NCBI RefSeq assembly: GCF_003054705.1
Contig: NZ_QAYX01000025.1
Span: 825,583-889,582, forward strand
Source: Opitutus sp. ER46
GTDB taxonomy: Bacteria; Verrucomicrobiota; Verrucomicrobiia; Opitutales; Opitutaceae
Length of the DNA: 64,000 nt
Reading direction: 5' to 3'
Shown here: positions 33,609-42,760 of the stretch, one piece after another
Layout of the letters: every line of letters starts with the position of its first letter
How positions within the stretch are numbered: the first letter of the stretch is position 1
Program-made: the position numbers and the translations under genes
The notes under the pieces: generated by a model
What the model was told of the DNA's origin: nothing
The model's database searches: none
The model's input: the letters and a program-made list of their open reading frames with translations, nothing else

Positions 33609-33950
33609 CTAGTCCAGCGTGTCGGAGAGCCGCTGGCCGGTGACGGTGATCGAGGCGCCCGGGCGCTGCGGCGTGCTGCCGGTGACGGAGAAGGTGGTGT
33701 GGTCCGCGGCCATGGTGCCCTTCAATTCGAGATCAAACTCGGCGAGGTTCCCGAACACGGAATCGATCGGGGGATTCCACTTTCGAATCTTGAGCTGCGC
33801 CGTGACGCCGGCCGGCGTCACTTCGAAGCGGCCGAGATAGTAGTACCCAAGGTCACCGCCATTGATCGTGCCGTTCCGGAAGACCGCGAGGCCTTCGCCG
33901 TACGTGTGACGGGAGGAGGTGAATTTGACGTGGTAAATACCAGGATTCAT
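33609..33950 (-). CDS. GrlR-like small regulatory protein
   Basis: A 113-residue protein starting MNPGIYHVKFTS, with GEGLAVFRNGTINGGDLGYYYLGRF, a close match to the GrlR family. GrlR was described as a repressor partner of a type III secretion activator in E. coli, but homologues occur widely outside such islands. No type III secretion genes are here, so its role is likely different. The frame continues upstream to 33995; the ATG at 33950 gives the family length. Confidence 0.75.
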   Translation of the reverse strand: MNPGIYHVKFTSSRHTYGEGLAVFRNGTINGGDLGYYYLGRFEVTPAGVTAQLKIRKWNPPIDSVFGNLAEFDLELKGTMAADHTTFSVTGSTPQRPGASITVTGQRLSDTLD

Positions 33951-34089
33951 GAGCGACGGAGCTGGAGCCGGCGGAGTTTGGGGTTGGGTCAACAAAGGGA
34001 GTCATGAGGCCGGCGGCAATGCCGATTTGACGTGGAACCGGCTTCGGATGCGGGGTTGCGCGACATGAGACGGCCGCTACGCTTCGGGG

Positions 34090-35067
34090 GTGCGATCACG
34101 TGTATCCACAGTCTTGATCGCGGGTCTGGTGGTGCTCGCGCCAACCGCCTGCAAACGCGCAGCCGCGCCCCCGCCGCCGGTCCAAGCCCAGACCAGCCGG
34201 GGCCTGGCCGAGTGGCGCCGGGTCAACTCCGGCCGGCACACGGCGGATGAGTGGCGGGAGTTCGACGCGATGCTGCAGGAGATCCGGCTGGGCGTGATGG
34301 TCGATCGGGAGGCGACCGGTTCGGAGGCCATCGACGCGGTGGTGCGGCAGAAGATCAATGGCCGCTCGTTCGCGGAAGTACTGGCAATTGGGTATGGCGC
34401 CAAACGCCACCGGCTCGTGCCGCTGCGGGACGAGCTGAAGAAGACGATCGATGGCAACGCGTGGCTCGTGACGAAGGAGGGCGACGCGGCCGGGGCCGCT
34501 CATCTGGCCAGCGTGCGGGCGCGGCAGGAGCGTCAACTACAGGAATTTGACGCGCAGATTGCCGAGACCGAGCGGCAGCTGCTCCGGCTGGAGCCGCAGC
34601 TACCGAAGACGCTGCAGTACGCGCGGCCACCGGAGCGCGACCTGGGGACGGCAGCGACGCCAGTATCGCGCGAACGCGCCCGCGAGGAGATTGGCGGAAT
34701 GATCGAGCGTCGCCGCGCCGTCGCCCAGCTGCAATACGGGGCGTGGCCGGTGCGGCTCGACCCCGACGGCGCAAGCCTGACTGGCGAAGACCGCGCCGAG
34801 TTTGAACGCCGCCGGGTGGAGGCCGCGACCACGGGACATGTGGTCATTGCCGTGAGCCTGAAGAATCAGTGGTGGATCTACGACGAGCCGAAGCAACTGC
34901 CCGCCTTTTCACCGGCGGTGCTGGCGAACCTCACCGAGCAGGATCGCCGCGAGATCGAAAACGAATGCCTCCTGCTGCAGGCGGAGGTGTGGGCCCGGAT
35001 GAAGGCCAAGAAAAGTGAGAGTGAAAGTGAGAGTGAGAGTGGGACGACGGATACACGGCCGGAGTGA
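34090..35067 (+). CDS. Predicted lipoprotein with coiled coil and Ser-Glu repeat tail
   Basis: A 325-residue protein with GTG start and lipoprotein signal: MRSRVSTVLIAGLVVLAPTAC, lipobox LAPTAC, Lys at +2. The middle is helical, with a coiled-coil part at about 135-180. No known domain is recognised. The last residues ([10 protein letters not shown]) are encoded by a GAGAGT/GAAAGT hexamer tract (35013-35043), so the C-terminus appears to have been extended by this repeat. Function unknown; probably lipid-anchored in the envelope. Confidence 0.7.
   Translation: MRSRVSTVLIAGLVVLAPTACKRAAAPPPPVQAQTSRGLAEWRRVNSGRHTADEWREFDAMLQEIRLGVMVDREATGSEAIDAVVRQKINGRSFAEVLAIGYGAKRHRLVPLRDELKKTIDGNAWLVTKEGDAAGAAHLASVRARQERQLQEFDAQIAETERQLLRLEPQLPKTLQYARPPERDLGTAATPVSRERAREEIGGMIERRRAVAQLQYGAWPVRLDPDGASLTGEDRAEFERRRVEAATTGHVVIAVSLKNQWWIYDEPKQLPAFSPAVLANLTEQDRREIENECLLLQAEVWARMKAKKSESESESESGTTDTRPE
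35013..35043 (+). repeat. Hexamer tract inside the lipoprotein 3' end
   Basis: Units AGTGAG/AGTGAA read in frame as Ser-Glu repeats. It belongs to the same family as the intergenic tracts. Confidence 0.85.
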
Positions 35068-35082
35068 GGGGGCAGCCTTGAG

Positions 35083-35117
35083 TCGTTCTCGTTCTCTTTC
35101 TCGTTCTCGTACTCTCA
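35083..35117. repeat. Hexamer tract in opposite orientation
   Basis: TCGTTC/TCTTTC/TCGTAC units with 6-base period, 15 bases after the lipoprotein stop and opposite in strand sense to the tract inside the gene. Confidence 0.8.
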
Positions 35118-35186
35118 AACCCCGGCCGGGCGCCGCTGACGCCCGGCGCGAGAAAGAGAGTAGCCGGTCACGCCCGGCGACCTGAC

Positions 35187-35774
35187 CTACTTTCCTGCCG
35201 GTGCCGGCGTGACGTTGAACTCGCGCCGGAGGGCGTCGCTGACGGCAGCGGGCCCGGTGGCCGGTTCGGCGGCGGCGTCACCGCGACCGCGGTATTGCGT
35301 GCCGAAGCGCTGGGGGCGGCCGATCTTGAGGAGGAAGCGGTCCTCGCTCGCGGCGGCGAGCCAGCGCGCGCGCTTTTCGCCCTTCAGCAGGGCGACGATG
35401 CACAGCTCGTGCGCGAGGAGAAAGTCGTCCGCGGCGTCGGCGCGCTGGAGGACCATCGCAGCATGGAAGTAGTCGCCGCCGGTGCGGAGCAGGCCGCGGT
35501 TGTAGAGTTCTTTCGCTCGCTTCACGCGCGCGGCATCCCGCGGGATCACCTTTGACCAATCAATGACCTGCCCCGCCTGCCGGTCGTCCTGATCTTCGCG
35601 GAAAAGTCGCGCGAGCTCCGGATTGTCCGCAACCGCTTCAGGCGAGACCGCGCCGGGGGCCGGCGTCGCAACGTTCGGCGTCGGGCGCGTGGGCGGCATC
35701 GCAAACGGGGCGACTTCGGCGGTGGACACGGCGCGGAGCAGGAGGAATGCAGCCAGGAGGGAAAGCGGCTTCAT
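35187..35774 (-). CDS. Secreted DUF6624-like protein
   Basis: A 195-residue protein with a signal peptide (MKPLSLLAAFLLLRAVSTAEV). The mature part has a conserved-looking block with GGDYFHAAMVLQRADAADDF, LAHELCIVALLKGEKRARWL and AASEDRFLLKIGRPQRFGTQY, which resembles DUF6624 proteins. The biochemical role of that family is unknown. The C-terminus is Ala/Pro-rich. It stands alone between a convergent lipoprotein gene and a ParB-like gene. Confidence 0.65.
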   Translation of the reverse strand: MKPLSLLAAFLLLRAVSTAEVAPFAMPPTRPTPNVATPAPGAVSPEAVADNPELARLFREDQDDRQAGQVIDWSKVIPRDAARVKRAKELYNRGLLRTGGDYFHAAMVLQRADAADDFLLAHELCIVALLKGEKRARWLAAASEDRFLLKIGRPQRFGTQYRGRGDAAAEPATGPAAVSDALRREFNVTPAPAGK

Positions 35775-36085
35775 GGGAGGGACGGCGTGGCGGCAGGGTT
35801 AGGGGGAACGGCCGGCGACCTTGCCGCAAATGCCGGGCCGCCGCCACGCTGAAATTTACCGCGGGGCAGCGGCGGCGGAGAGGGCGGGGCGATCGGCGGC
35901 AATCTCGCCGCGATCGCCGCCGGCTGAAACCGTTCTCACCTCGAAATCATGCACGTTCTCGCCGACCAGGTGCCGGCGCGCGCTCGGCCGGGTGGTGCGA
36001 CCTCATGAGAACGAGAACGAGAACGAGAACGAGAACCCGCTGGCGAGCGATGCCCCGCCGGGGGGGCCGGTCGCTCGCGCGGGGC
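35775..36085. other. 311-base gap with perfect GAGAAC repeats
   Basis: No real gene. The region contains the GAGAAC tandem repeat at 36007-36036. The short Arg-Thr or Glu-Asn reading frames over the repeat are not credible genes. Confidence 0.6.
36007..36036. repeat. Five perfect GAGAAC tandem copies
   Basis: Five exact copies of GAGAAC in a row. This is the purest example of the 6-base-period family in the window. Confidence 0.95.
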
Positions 36086-36907
36086 TCAGCCGGCGAGGGC
36101 CTTGTCGATCCAGTTGCGGATCTTCGACAGACCTTCCTTCCGACGGGGATCGTCGGGCTTCATCGTCTGCAGCAACGTGATCACCGCGTCGGCGTAATCG
36201 AGGGCGTTGGCCGTGGCCATGCCGCGCAGTTCAAAGGGGTTGATCTCGCCTTTGCGGATCATCGCGCGGGCTTCCTGCTCGAGCTCGATGGACGTGCCGC
36301 CGAGCGCGCCACCATCGCCCTTGCCCTTGCTGAAACCGCCGCCGCCACCACCGCCATCGCGATCACGCGAGGATTCCTCCGTCTTGCCGCGCGGCTGACG
36401 CTCGATCTGCGCCGGGTATTCCTTGCCGTCGCGGCCAGTGACGCGCTCCGCGCGCTGCAACCTGCCCGACTGGGTGAGTTCGGTGCGCCGGCGGCGGACG
36501 AGTTCCGGCGAGACGCGGCAGATCTCGGCGAGCACGGGATTGGCCAGGTCGGGCCACTCCTCGAGGGCGATTTCCACGGCGTTCCGCTTGTCGTCGTTGG
36601 TGCGATAGACGCCGTTCGTGGCGTTCGCGCCCAATGCGTGCCGCAGCGCGTCGGTGCGGCCCCCCGCGTTTACCTCGGCGAGGATCGTATCGCGGCCGAT
36701 GCGCTTGGCGGCGAGATAACGGTGAAATCCGTCGGCCAGCCAGTGGGTGGCGCCGTCAAAGTACACGGTGATCGGCGGGAACACCGTCCCCTGGCTCATT
36801 TCGTCGGCGTAGCTCTCGATGGCGTCGTCGTTGGTACGAACCCGGGCCTGCGTGCCCCCTTGGATGTTGATGGATTCGAGTGAAAGTTCGGTCGGCTGTA
36901 TCGGCAT
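36086..36907 (-). CDS. ParB/Srx-like domain protein, stand-alone
   Basis: A 273-residue protein. The N-terminal ParB-like nuclease domain (about 8-95) has GGTQARVRTNDDAIESYADE and the WLADGFHRYLAAKR motif. A helical DNA-binding-like part follows (VLAEICRVSPELVRRRRTEL), then a Gly-rich linker and a C-terminal helical segment. There is no ParA, and centromere-type chromosomal ParB usually has a different length. It could be a regulator or plasmid-type protein. It is divergent from the TonB-C gene. Confidence 0.75.
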   Translation of the reverse strand: MPIQPTELSLESINIQGGTQARVRTNDDAIESYADEMSQGTVFPPITVYFDGATHWLADGFHRYLAAKRIGRDTILAEVNAGGRTDALRHALGANATNGVYRTNDDKRNAVEIALEEWPDLANPVLAEICRVSPELVRRRRTELTQSGRLQRAERVTGRDGKEYPAQIERQPRGKTEESSRDRDGGGGGGGFSKGKGDGGALGGTSIELEQEARAMIRKGEINPFELRGMATANALDYADAVITLLQTMKPDDPRRKEGLSKIRNWIDKALAG

Positions 36908-37101
36908 GAAAAGAGCCGGCGTTTCTGCGCGCAAAATTGCGGCGCCGCAAAGCGCAAAATGCGCGCGCTGCGTCGCGTGACGGAAACCGTTCGCGCCACC
37001 TGCTTCCCGCACGCTGGACGCCGGCAAACCCGTTTTGCGTACAGGAGGGAATTCGGCGTGACGCGCCGGATTGGTGCAGGCAGCTTGCACGTCTCCTCTC
37101 C

Positions 37102-38463
37102 ATGCACGCGCTACCACGTCTGTTGTGCTGTTCTGCTTTACTGTTCGCGTCGCGGCTGCTCGCCGCCGACGCCCCGGCCCCTGCGGCGGCTGCTCCGGCG
37201 GCCCCGCTGGCCGAATCGATCCCGCTGGTGAAAACCTGGGTGCCGGCGACATTTGCCGATACCTCCGTGGAGAAGGCGAACGCCGTCATCCGCGTGGTCG
37301 TGGACGCCTCTGGCGCAATCACGTCGGCCCGCGTGCTCAAGGCCTCGGTGCCCGCGTTTGGCGAGGCAGCGCTGGCGGCGGCAAAGCAATGGACCTACAC
37401 GCCGGGCGTGGACAACGGACAGTATGCGGCGATGTGCCTCGACGTGCCGTTCGAGCACGTGCGGGGGAAGAACCCGAAGCCTGGGCTGCTGCCGCCGAGC
37501 AACCTGCAGCCCGAGCTGGTGAAACGCACGGCGGCGAAGCTCGAGGATGGCCCGCTTGGCGAGTACCCGAAGGCGCTCGTGGGCCGTGGCCTCCCGGGCA
37601 CAGTGATCTTCGGCTGCATCGTCACGCCTGAGGGCAAGCCGCAGGGGCTGCGCGTCCTCCGCGCGTCACACGCTGATTTCATCCTGCCAGCGCTGGAGTC
37701 GTCGGCGAAGTGGACCTTTTCACCGGCGCGGCAGGGCGATGTGACGCCGGCGACCGAACTGGTGGGCGACGTTGCCTACATCGATCCGGCGGCGCCCAAT
37801 CGGGAGAAGACGCTCGCGGTGAACGGCATCACGGCGCCCGATGGCGCCGAGCCGCCGGCGGCGCCGGCCCTCCTCGCGATGGCCGATCCGGTCTGGCCGC
37901 ATGCGCTGCTGATCAAGGGCGAAGGCGGCTCGGCCAAAGTCGAGTTCACCGTCCTGGCGTCAGGCGCCGTGACCAACGTGAAGGTGCGCGAGGCGACCGA
38001 TCCCGCGTTTGGCGCGGCCCTGATGGCGGCGGTCGAGACGTGGGTTTTCGAGCCGGCAGCCGTGCGCGGTCGGCGCGTGGATGCGCCGCTGCTCGCGACG
38101 CACACGTTCAAGGCCGTCGCCGCGACGGGCACGCCCGAGGGTCCTGAGTGGCTCACGCGGCTGGTGCAGCTCGAGCGTGCCAACAGTCTCAAAGGCGGTC
38201 GCGGCCTCGATGAGCCGCTGACGCCGATCTATCGCGTGCCGCCGCAGGCGCCGTCTACGCGGCCCGAATCGGAAAAGGGGGAGGCGGTGGTCGAGTTCGT
38301 CATCGACCGCGACGGACGCGGCCGGATGCCGCGCATCATTTCCGCCTCGCAGGAGGAGTACGGCTGGGCGGCCGCAACCGCGCTGAGCCAGTGGGTCTTC
38401 AAGGCGCCGCGGCGTGGCGGACAGCCGACCGAGGTCAAGGTGCAGGTGCCGATGCGTTTCTAG
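37102..38463 (+). CDS. Secreted protein with three TonB C-terminal-like domains
   Basis: A 453-residue protein with a cleavable signal (MHALPRLLCCSALLFASRLLAA) and three repeats of the TonB_C/energy-transducer fold: VIRVVVDASGAITSARVLK; KVEFTVLASGAVTNVKVRE; VVEFVIDRDGRGRMPRIIS, each followed by W(T/V)F-type strands. Normal TonB has one such domain and a permanent inner membrane anchor; here the signal seems cleavable and no Pro-rich spacer is present. It probably acts free in the periplasm, perhaps binding receptors or partners. Function not known. Confidence 0.75.
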   Translation: MHALPRLLCCSALLFASRLLAADAPAPAAAAPAAPLAESIPLVKTWVPATFADTSVEKANAVIRVVVDASGAITSARVLKASVPAFGEAALAAAKQWTYTPGVDNGQYAAMCLDVPFEHVRGKNPKPGLLPPSNLQPELVKRTAAKLEDGPLGEYPKALVGRGLPGTVIFGCIVTPEGKPQGLRVLRASHADFILPALESSAKWTFSPARQGDVTPATELVGDVAYIDPAAPNREKTLAVNGITAPDGAEPPAAPALLAMADPVWPHALLIKGEGGSAKVEFTVLASGAVTNVKVREATDPAFGAALMAAVETWVFEPAAVRGRRVDAPLLATHTFKAVAATGTPEGPEWLTRLVQLERANSLKGGRGLDEPLTPIYRVPPQAPSTRPESEKGEAVVEFVIDRDGRGRMPRIISASQEEYGWAAATALSQWVFKAPRRGGQPTEVKVQVPMRF

Positions 38464-38506
38464 CGGCGTCCGACGCGTCACCGCGCCCTGCCGTCACCAC
38501 CGCGCC

Positions 38507-39514
38507 TCACTCCGCGGCGGTCGGCGGCGGGATCTCGCCGATCCGGATGCAGGCGGCGGTGCGGGCGACGTCCACCGGTATCAGCGGCGGCAGCACGGCC
38601 TGGCATTTCTCCTGCGCGTAGGGACAACGCGGGTGAAACGGACAACCGATGGGCGGATTGATGGGCGACGGCGGGTCGCCGGGCAGCACGAGCCGGCGGC
38701 GGGCGCGCTCGCCGTCGGGGTCGGGGCGCGGAATCGCGCTGATGAGCGCGCGGGTGTACGGATGGAGCGGCCGCTCGATGACGTCCACGGCCGGCCCGAG
38801 TTCCACGACCTTGCCGAGGTACATGACGGCGACGCGGTCGGAGATGTGTTTCACCACCGAGAGGTCGTGCGCGATGAAGATGAGCGACAGGTTCATCTTC
38901 CGGCAGAGCTGCGAGAGCAGGTTGAGGATCTGGGCCTGGATGGAGACGTCGAGGGCCGAGACCGGTTCGTCGGCGATGATGATCCTGGGCTCGAGCGCGA
39001 GGGCGCGGGCGATCGCGATGCGCTGGCGCTGGCCGCCGGAAAACTCGTGCGGATACTTCTGCGCGAAACGCGGCGCGAGCCCGACGAGTTCCATCAACTC
39101 GGCGACGCGGTCGGCGATGCGCGCCGCGGGGACGACGCGGTGCACGCGCAGCGGTTCCGAGAGGGTGTCGAACACCGTCATGCGTGGGTTGAGCGACGCG
39201 TACGGGTCCTGGAACACCATCTGGAAGTCGCGACGCAGGCGGCGCACCTCCAGCGGGTCCGTCGCGGCGGACAGGTTGCGCCCCTCGAGGATGACCGTGC
39301 CGCTGGTGGGCGGGATCAGCTGCACGATGGTGCGGGCGAGCGTGGACTTGCCGCAGCCGGATTCGCCGACGAGGCCCAGCACTTCGCCGCGCTGCAGGGA
39401 GAGTGTGACGCCGTCGACGGCCTTCACGGTCCCCAGCTGGCGCTTGAACAGAAAGCCCTGGGTGACGGGAAAGTGCGTCTTCAGGTCGATGAGCTCGAGG
39501 ATCGGTTCAGCCAT
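38507..39514 (-). CDS. oppF: Oligopeptide/dipeptide ABC transporter ATP-binding protein (OppF/DppF type)
   Basis: A 335-residue ABC ATPase. Walker A GESGCGKST, signature FSGGQRQR and Walker B IIIADEPVSALD are intact, and the C-terminal oligopeptide-transporter extension with its Cys cluster (CPFHPRCPYAQEKC) is present, which in this family can bind an Fe-S cluster. It follows oppD by 24 bases. No permease or binding-protein genes are within the window. Confidence 0.92.
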   Translation of the reverse strand: MAEPILELIDLKTHFPVTQGFLFKRQLGTVKAVDGVTLSLQRGEVLGLVGESGCGKSTLARTIVQLIPPTSGTVILEGRNLSAATDPLEVRRLRRDFQMVFQDPYASLNPRMTVFDTLSEPLRVHRVVPAARIADRVAELMELVGLAPRFAQKYPHEFSGGQRQRIAIARALALEPRIIIADEPVSALDVSIQAQILNLLSQLCRKMNLSLIFIAHDLSVVKHISDRVAVMYLGKVVELGPAVDVIERPLHPYTRALISAIPRPDPDGERARRRLVLPGDPPSPINPPIGCPFHPRCPYAQEKCQAVLPPLIPVDVARTAACIRIGEIPPPTAAE

Positions 39515-39538
39515 GGCGGCGGGGCGGCGCGGTCAGAT

Positions 39539-40513
39539 TCAGATTTCGCCCAGTTGAGCGCGGAGGCAGGCGTGCGCATGGCCCGGGGCGCAGTCGCGCA
39601 GTTGCACCGCGGTGGTGGTGCACTTCTCTGCGGCAAACTCGCAACGCGGGGCGAAAGGGCAGCCGGGGAGTGGTTTGGAGATGTCGGGCGGCATGCCGCG
39701 GATGGTGTAAAGCTCCGCGCCCTTGGGCTGGAGCGAGGGGATCGAGCGCTGGAGGGCGCGCGTGTACGGATGGCGCGGCGAATAGAAGAGCGGGCGCACG
39801 TCGGCGGATTCGACGATCCGGCCGGCGTACATCACCTGCACGCGATCGCAGAGCCCGGAGACGACGCCGAGGTCGTGGGTGATGAAAATCACCGCCATGC
39901 CGAAGTCGTGCTGCAGCTTCTTGATGAGCTCGAGGATCTGGGCCTGCACCGTCACATCGAGCGCCGTGGTGGGCTCGTCGGCGATGAGCAACTCGGGGCG
40001 GGTGATCAGCGCCATCGCAATCATCACGCGCTGGCGCATGCCGCCGGAGAACTCGTGCGGGTAAAGGTGAATCCGGCTGGCGGCGTCGTTGATCCCGACC
40101 GCTTCCAGCGCCTCCAGTCCGCGCGCGAGCGCCTCGCGACGGGAGACCTTTTCGTGGATGAGTAACGGCTCGATGAGCTGCTCGGAGACCCGCAGGTACG
40201 GGTTCAGGGAGGTCATCGGGTCCTGGAAGATCATGGCCACGCGCTTGCCCCGGATCGCGCGCGATTGCGCCGGTGTGCAGTGCAGGAGATCCACGCCGTC
40301 AAACATCGCGGTGCCGCTTTCGATGCGGCCGGGGGGCTGCGGCACCAGGCCCATGACCGAGTAGCAGGTAACCGATTTGCCGGAGCCTGATTCGCCGACG
40401 ATGCCGAGGGTTTCGCCGCGTTCGATCGAGAAGCTCACGCCGTCCACCGCGCGGTAGAGCCCACTGCGCGTGTGAAAGTAGGTGCGGAGGTCGTTGACGG
40501 CGAGGAGCGGCAT
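39539..40513 (-). CDS. oppD: Oligopeptide/dipeptide ABC transporter ATP-binding protein (OppD/DppD type)
   Basis: A 324-residue ABC ATPase with Walker [10 protein letters not shown], signature FSGGMRQR, Walker [13 protein letters not shown] and the C-terminal [14 protein letters not shown] cluster. ATG 40513 ([13 protein letters not shown]) is the family start; the longer open frame is Ala/Pro-rich and not conserved. It lies 88 bases downstream of the acyltransferase-glycosyltransferase fusion gene and upstream of oppF. Confidence 0.93.
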   Translation of the reverse strand: MPLLAVNDLRTYFHTRSGLYRAVDGVSFSIERGETLGIVGESGSGKSVTCYSVMGLVPQPPGRIESGTAMFDGVDLLHCTPAQSRAIRGKRVAMIFQDPMTSLNPYLRVSEQLIEPLLIHEKVSRREALARGLEALEAVGINDAASRIHLYPHEFSGGMRQRVMIAMALITRPELLIADEPTTALDVTVQAQILELIKKLQHDFGMAVIFITHDLGVVSGLCDRVQVMYAGRIVESADVRPLFYSPRHPYTRALQRSIPSLQPKGAELYTIRGMPPDISKPLPGCPFAPRCEFAAEKCTTTAVQLRDCAPGHAHACLRAQLGEI

Positions 40514-40601
40514 GGTGGCCGGGGCGGGAGCGAGAGGCGGAGGCGTTGGCGTGGCGGGCGATACGGAGGGCGCGTGAGAGGATCGGGTCAGCGGGCGTTT
40601 G

Positions 40602-42512
40602 TCACTGTGAACTTGGTGCCGGCGTGGCTTGGGCGAGCGCCTCGAGAACGCGCGCCGGAGCGAGGTCGGCGAGCCGGCCGCCGCCGGTGGCGGGGCAACC
40701 GGGCGGTTGCAGGATGCATGCCTGACCTGCAAAGACCGGGCCGGTGCGCACCGGATTGGTCGGGCCGAAGAGCCCGAGGAGGGGAACGCCGAGGGCATTG
40801 GCGAGGTGCATGCCGCCGCTGTCGTTGGTGATGAGGAGCCGGCAGCCCGCGAGTCCAGCGGCGAAGGTGGTCAGGTCGGTCTTGCCGGCGCGGTTGCGCA
40901 CGCGGTCGGGGGCAAAACCGGCGGCGACGGCCTCGGCGATCGGGGCGTCCTTGGGCGTGCCGAAGATGACGAAGTTCTCCTGCGGCAGGGCCTCGATCAC
41001 GGCGCGCCAGTGGGCGACGGGCCAGCGCTTCTCGGGGTTGTTCTCCGAGCCCGGGAGGAGCCCGATCGGGCCGCGCGGAGCCACGGACGTGGTGGCCGCC
41101 GCGGCCAGAGGGGTGCGGTCGGCGGGGACGGCGAGGCCAAAGTGGCCGAGAAAATCTTCCCAGAGCTCGAGCTGGTGGCGACGGCTCTCGTCGAAATCCG
41201 GTGGCACACGGTAGGCGTGGCTGAGAAACGGGCGTCGCTTGCCGGACCGCAGGATGCCGAACCGCTGGCGCGTGCCGCTGAGCTTCGCCTCGAGGTCACC
41301 GCGAAACGAGTTGGTGAAGAGGATCCAGACGTCGATGTACTCGCGACGGAGTTGCCAGAAGTGGCGCCAGTAGCGCAGCCCGCCCTCGGGCGGGACCGCG
41401 TGGAGCCGGTCCGCGACACCCCAGGTCTGGAGCAGCGGGAGAAATTGCGCGCGGGCGACCAGCGTGATCTCGGCATCGGGCCGCGACGCGCGCAGGGCGC
41501 GCAGCAGCGGGAGGGCCATGACCACGTCGCCGAGCCAGTTGGGCAGCCGGATCCAGATGCGGGTGCGGCGCGGAGGCTGGGTGAGGCCGCGGGCGGCCAG
41601 GTCGTCGGCCAGCAGGTTGCGTTTGGCCTCCAGGCGGAGCCGGCGCGTGGGGATGTCCTGGTTGCGCCAGCGCGCGTGGGCCCAGAGCCAGGAAGCGCAG
41701 ACGTTCTCGTCGCCGCGCAGCAACTGCTCGAGCCAGCGATTGGTGGCGAGTGTGACGGCGGCGCTCGTGCCGGCGTGGGGGATCGGATCGACGCAGATCT
41801 GGATCTGCCAGAAGCCGACGCGCCGCGGGAAGATGCCGTAGAGCCGCGCGTTGAACTTCTCGGTCATCAGGCCGGACAGCTCGCTGGTGGAGCAGACGCG
41901 GTCGAAGAGGAGGGTGAGCGCGCCCTGCATGCCGGCGTTCTGGTCGAAGAGCACGCCGACGGCGCCCTGGCGGCGCAGAATCTTGAGGGCCTCGGCGAAA
42001 CCCTCGCGGCGCGAAAGCAGGCGCATGCCGTACTGCTCGCGGGAGCGCTTCACGAAGGCGTCGGCGGCGGCGTTGTCGAGGGGCCGGTAGATGATGCCGA
42101 ACTCGGGGAAGCACTCGGGCGGGATGAGGAGGGCGAGCGCGGTCTCCGTCTCCCAGTACGCGATGTGCGGCGCGGCGAAAACGATCCCGGCGGGGTTGGC
42201 GAGGCGGGCGCGCATGGCGGTCTCGAGTGTCGGCGAGGCCAGTAGGATGTGCCGCATGCGGGCTTCGGAAATGAAGGGCGTCGCGAGCGAGAGGAGTCCG
42301 GTTTCGACCATGCGGCGGCAGCTCTCGCGGCCGATGCGCGTGTGCCAGGTCGCGGGCTTCTCGGGGAACGCGTGGTGGAGATTGGAGAGGATGAGCCGGT
42401 GTCGAAGCGCGAAGAAAATGACGTCGCCAAGCACGACGGCCGTCGCGCGGAGAAGAAACTCCGGCGCGCGCGCGATGAGCCAGCCCAGGACTTTGAGGAT
42501 AAGCAGAAGCAC
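40602..42512 (-). CDS. Fused lipid A acyltransferase (LpxL/HtrB-like) and family 9 glycosyltransferase (heptosyltransferase-like)
   Basis: About 636 residues from a GTG at 42512. The N-terminal half (about 1-300) is a lysophospholipid-type acyltransferase of lipid A biosynthesis: the HX4E catalytic motif PHIAYWE is near residue 114, and VGVLFDQNAG follows. The C-terminal half (from about 317) is a GT9/heptosyltransferase: RLPNWLGDVVMALPLL, LPGSENNPEKRWP, ITNDSGGMHLANALGVPL, GLFGPTNPVRTGP. The frame is uninterrupted through a short linker. The start is uncertain because no ATG precedes the conserved part, and further upstream the frame reads low-complexity repeats. It likely acts at the inner membrane on lipid A and core assembly. 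Confidence 0.85.
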   Translation of the reverse strand: MLLLILKVLGWLIARAPEFLLRATAVVLGDVIFFALRHRLILSNLHHAFPEKPATWHTRIGRESCRRMVETGLLSLATPFISEARMRHILLASPTLETAMRARLANPAGIVFAAPHIAYWETETALALLIPPECFPEFGIIYRPLDNAAADAFVKRSREQYGMRLLSRREGFAEALKILRRQGAVGVLFDQNAGMQGALTLLFDRVCSTSELSGLMTEKFNARLYGIFPRRVGFWQIQICVDPIPHAGTSAAVTLATNRWLEQLLRGDENVCASWLWAHARWRNQDIPTRRLRLEAKRNLLADDLAARGLTQPPRRTRIWIRLPNWLGDVVMALPLLRALRASRPDAEITLVARAQFLPLLQTWGVADRLHAVPPEGGLRYWRHFWQLRREYIDVWILFTNSFRGDLEAKLSGTRQRFGILRSGKRRPFLSHAYRVPPDFDESRRHQLELWEDFLGHFGLAVPADRTPLAAAATTSVAPRGPIGLLPGSENNPEKRWPVAHWRAVIEALPQENFVIFGTPKDAPIAEAVAAGFAPDRVRNRAGKTDLTTFAAGLAGCRLLITNDSGGMHLANALGVPLLGLFGPTNPVRTGPVFAGQACILQPPGCPATGGGRLADLAPARVLEALAQATPAPSSQ

Positions 42513-42604
42513 CTTGGAGGAAGCGGGGGATTCGATTCGCCGGCCCCGGGGGGAGACAATCCCATTCTCAGCCGGGGAGTAAGGCGGCGCTGGTGCGCCC
42601 GTTA

Positions 42605-42682
42605 AGGTTGGAGAGTTGCAGGTGGGTAGGCGGCGTTGGAGCGCCGGTTGCACGTTGGAGAGTTGCAGGTTCGCAGGTGGAC
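42605..42682. repeat. TTGGAGAGTTGCAGGT word repeats
   Basis: GTTGGAGAGTTGCAGGT occurs twice (about 42607 and 42652) with related words between (GGCGTTGGAGCGCC, GGTTGCACG). Similar words, often in reverse complement (CCAACCTGC, CAACCTGGAACT), recur near 27.58 and 55.8 kb. Confidence 0.7.
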
Positions 42683-42686
42683 GAAT

Positions 42687-42760
42687 CTTTCTCGTTCTCG
42701 TTCTCCCGTCTGTCTGTCCGCCTGTCGTCGTTCTCTTTCTCATCCGCTTTCTCGTTCTCC
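42687..42760. repeat. Pyrimidine hexamer tract (TTCTCG units)
   Basis: TTTCTCGTTCTCGTTCTCC, then TTCTCTTTCTC and CTTTCTCGTTCTCC. It is the reverse-strand form of the GAGAAC family. Confidence 0.75.

Noticed and set aside
35747..36883. Open frame with an Arg-Thr repeat on the + strand
   Set aside because: The Arg-Thr run is only the GAGAAC tract, and the rest is antisense to the ParB-like gene.
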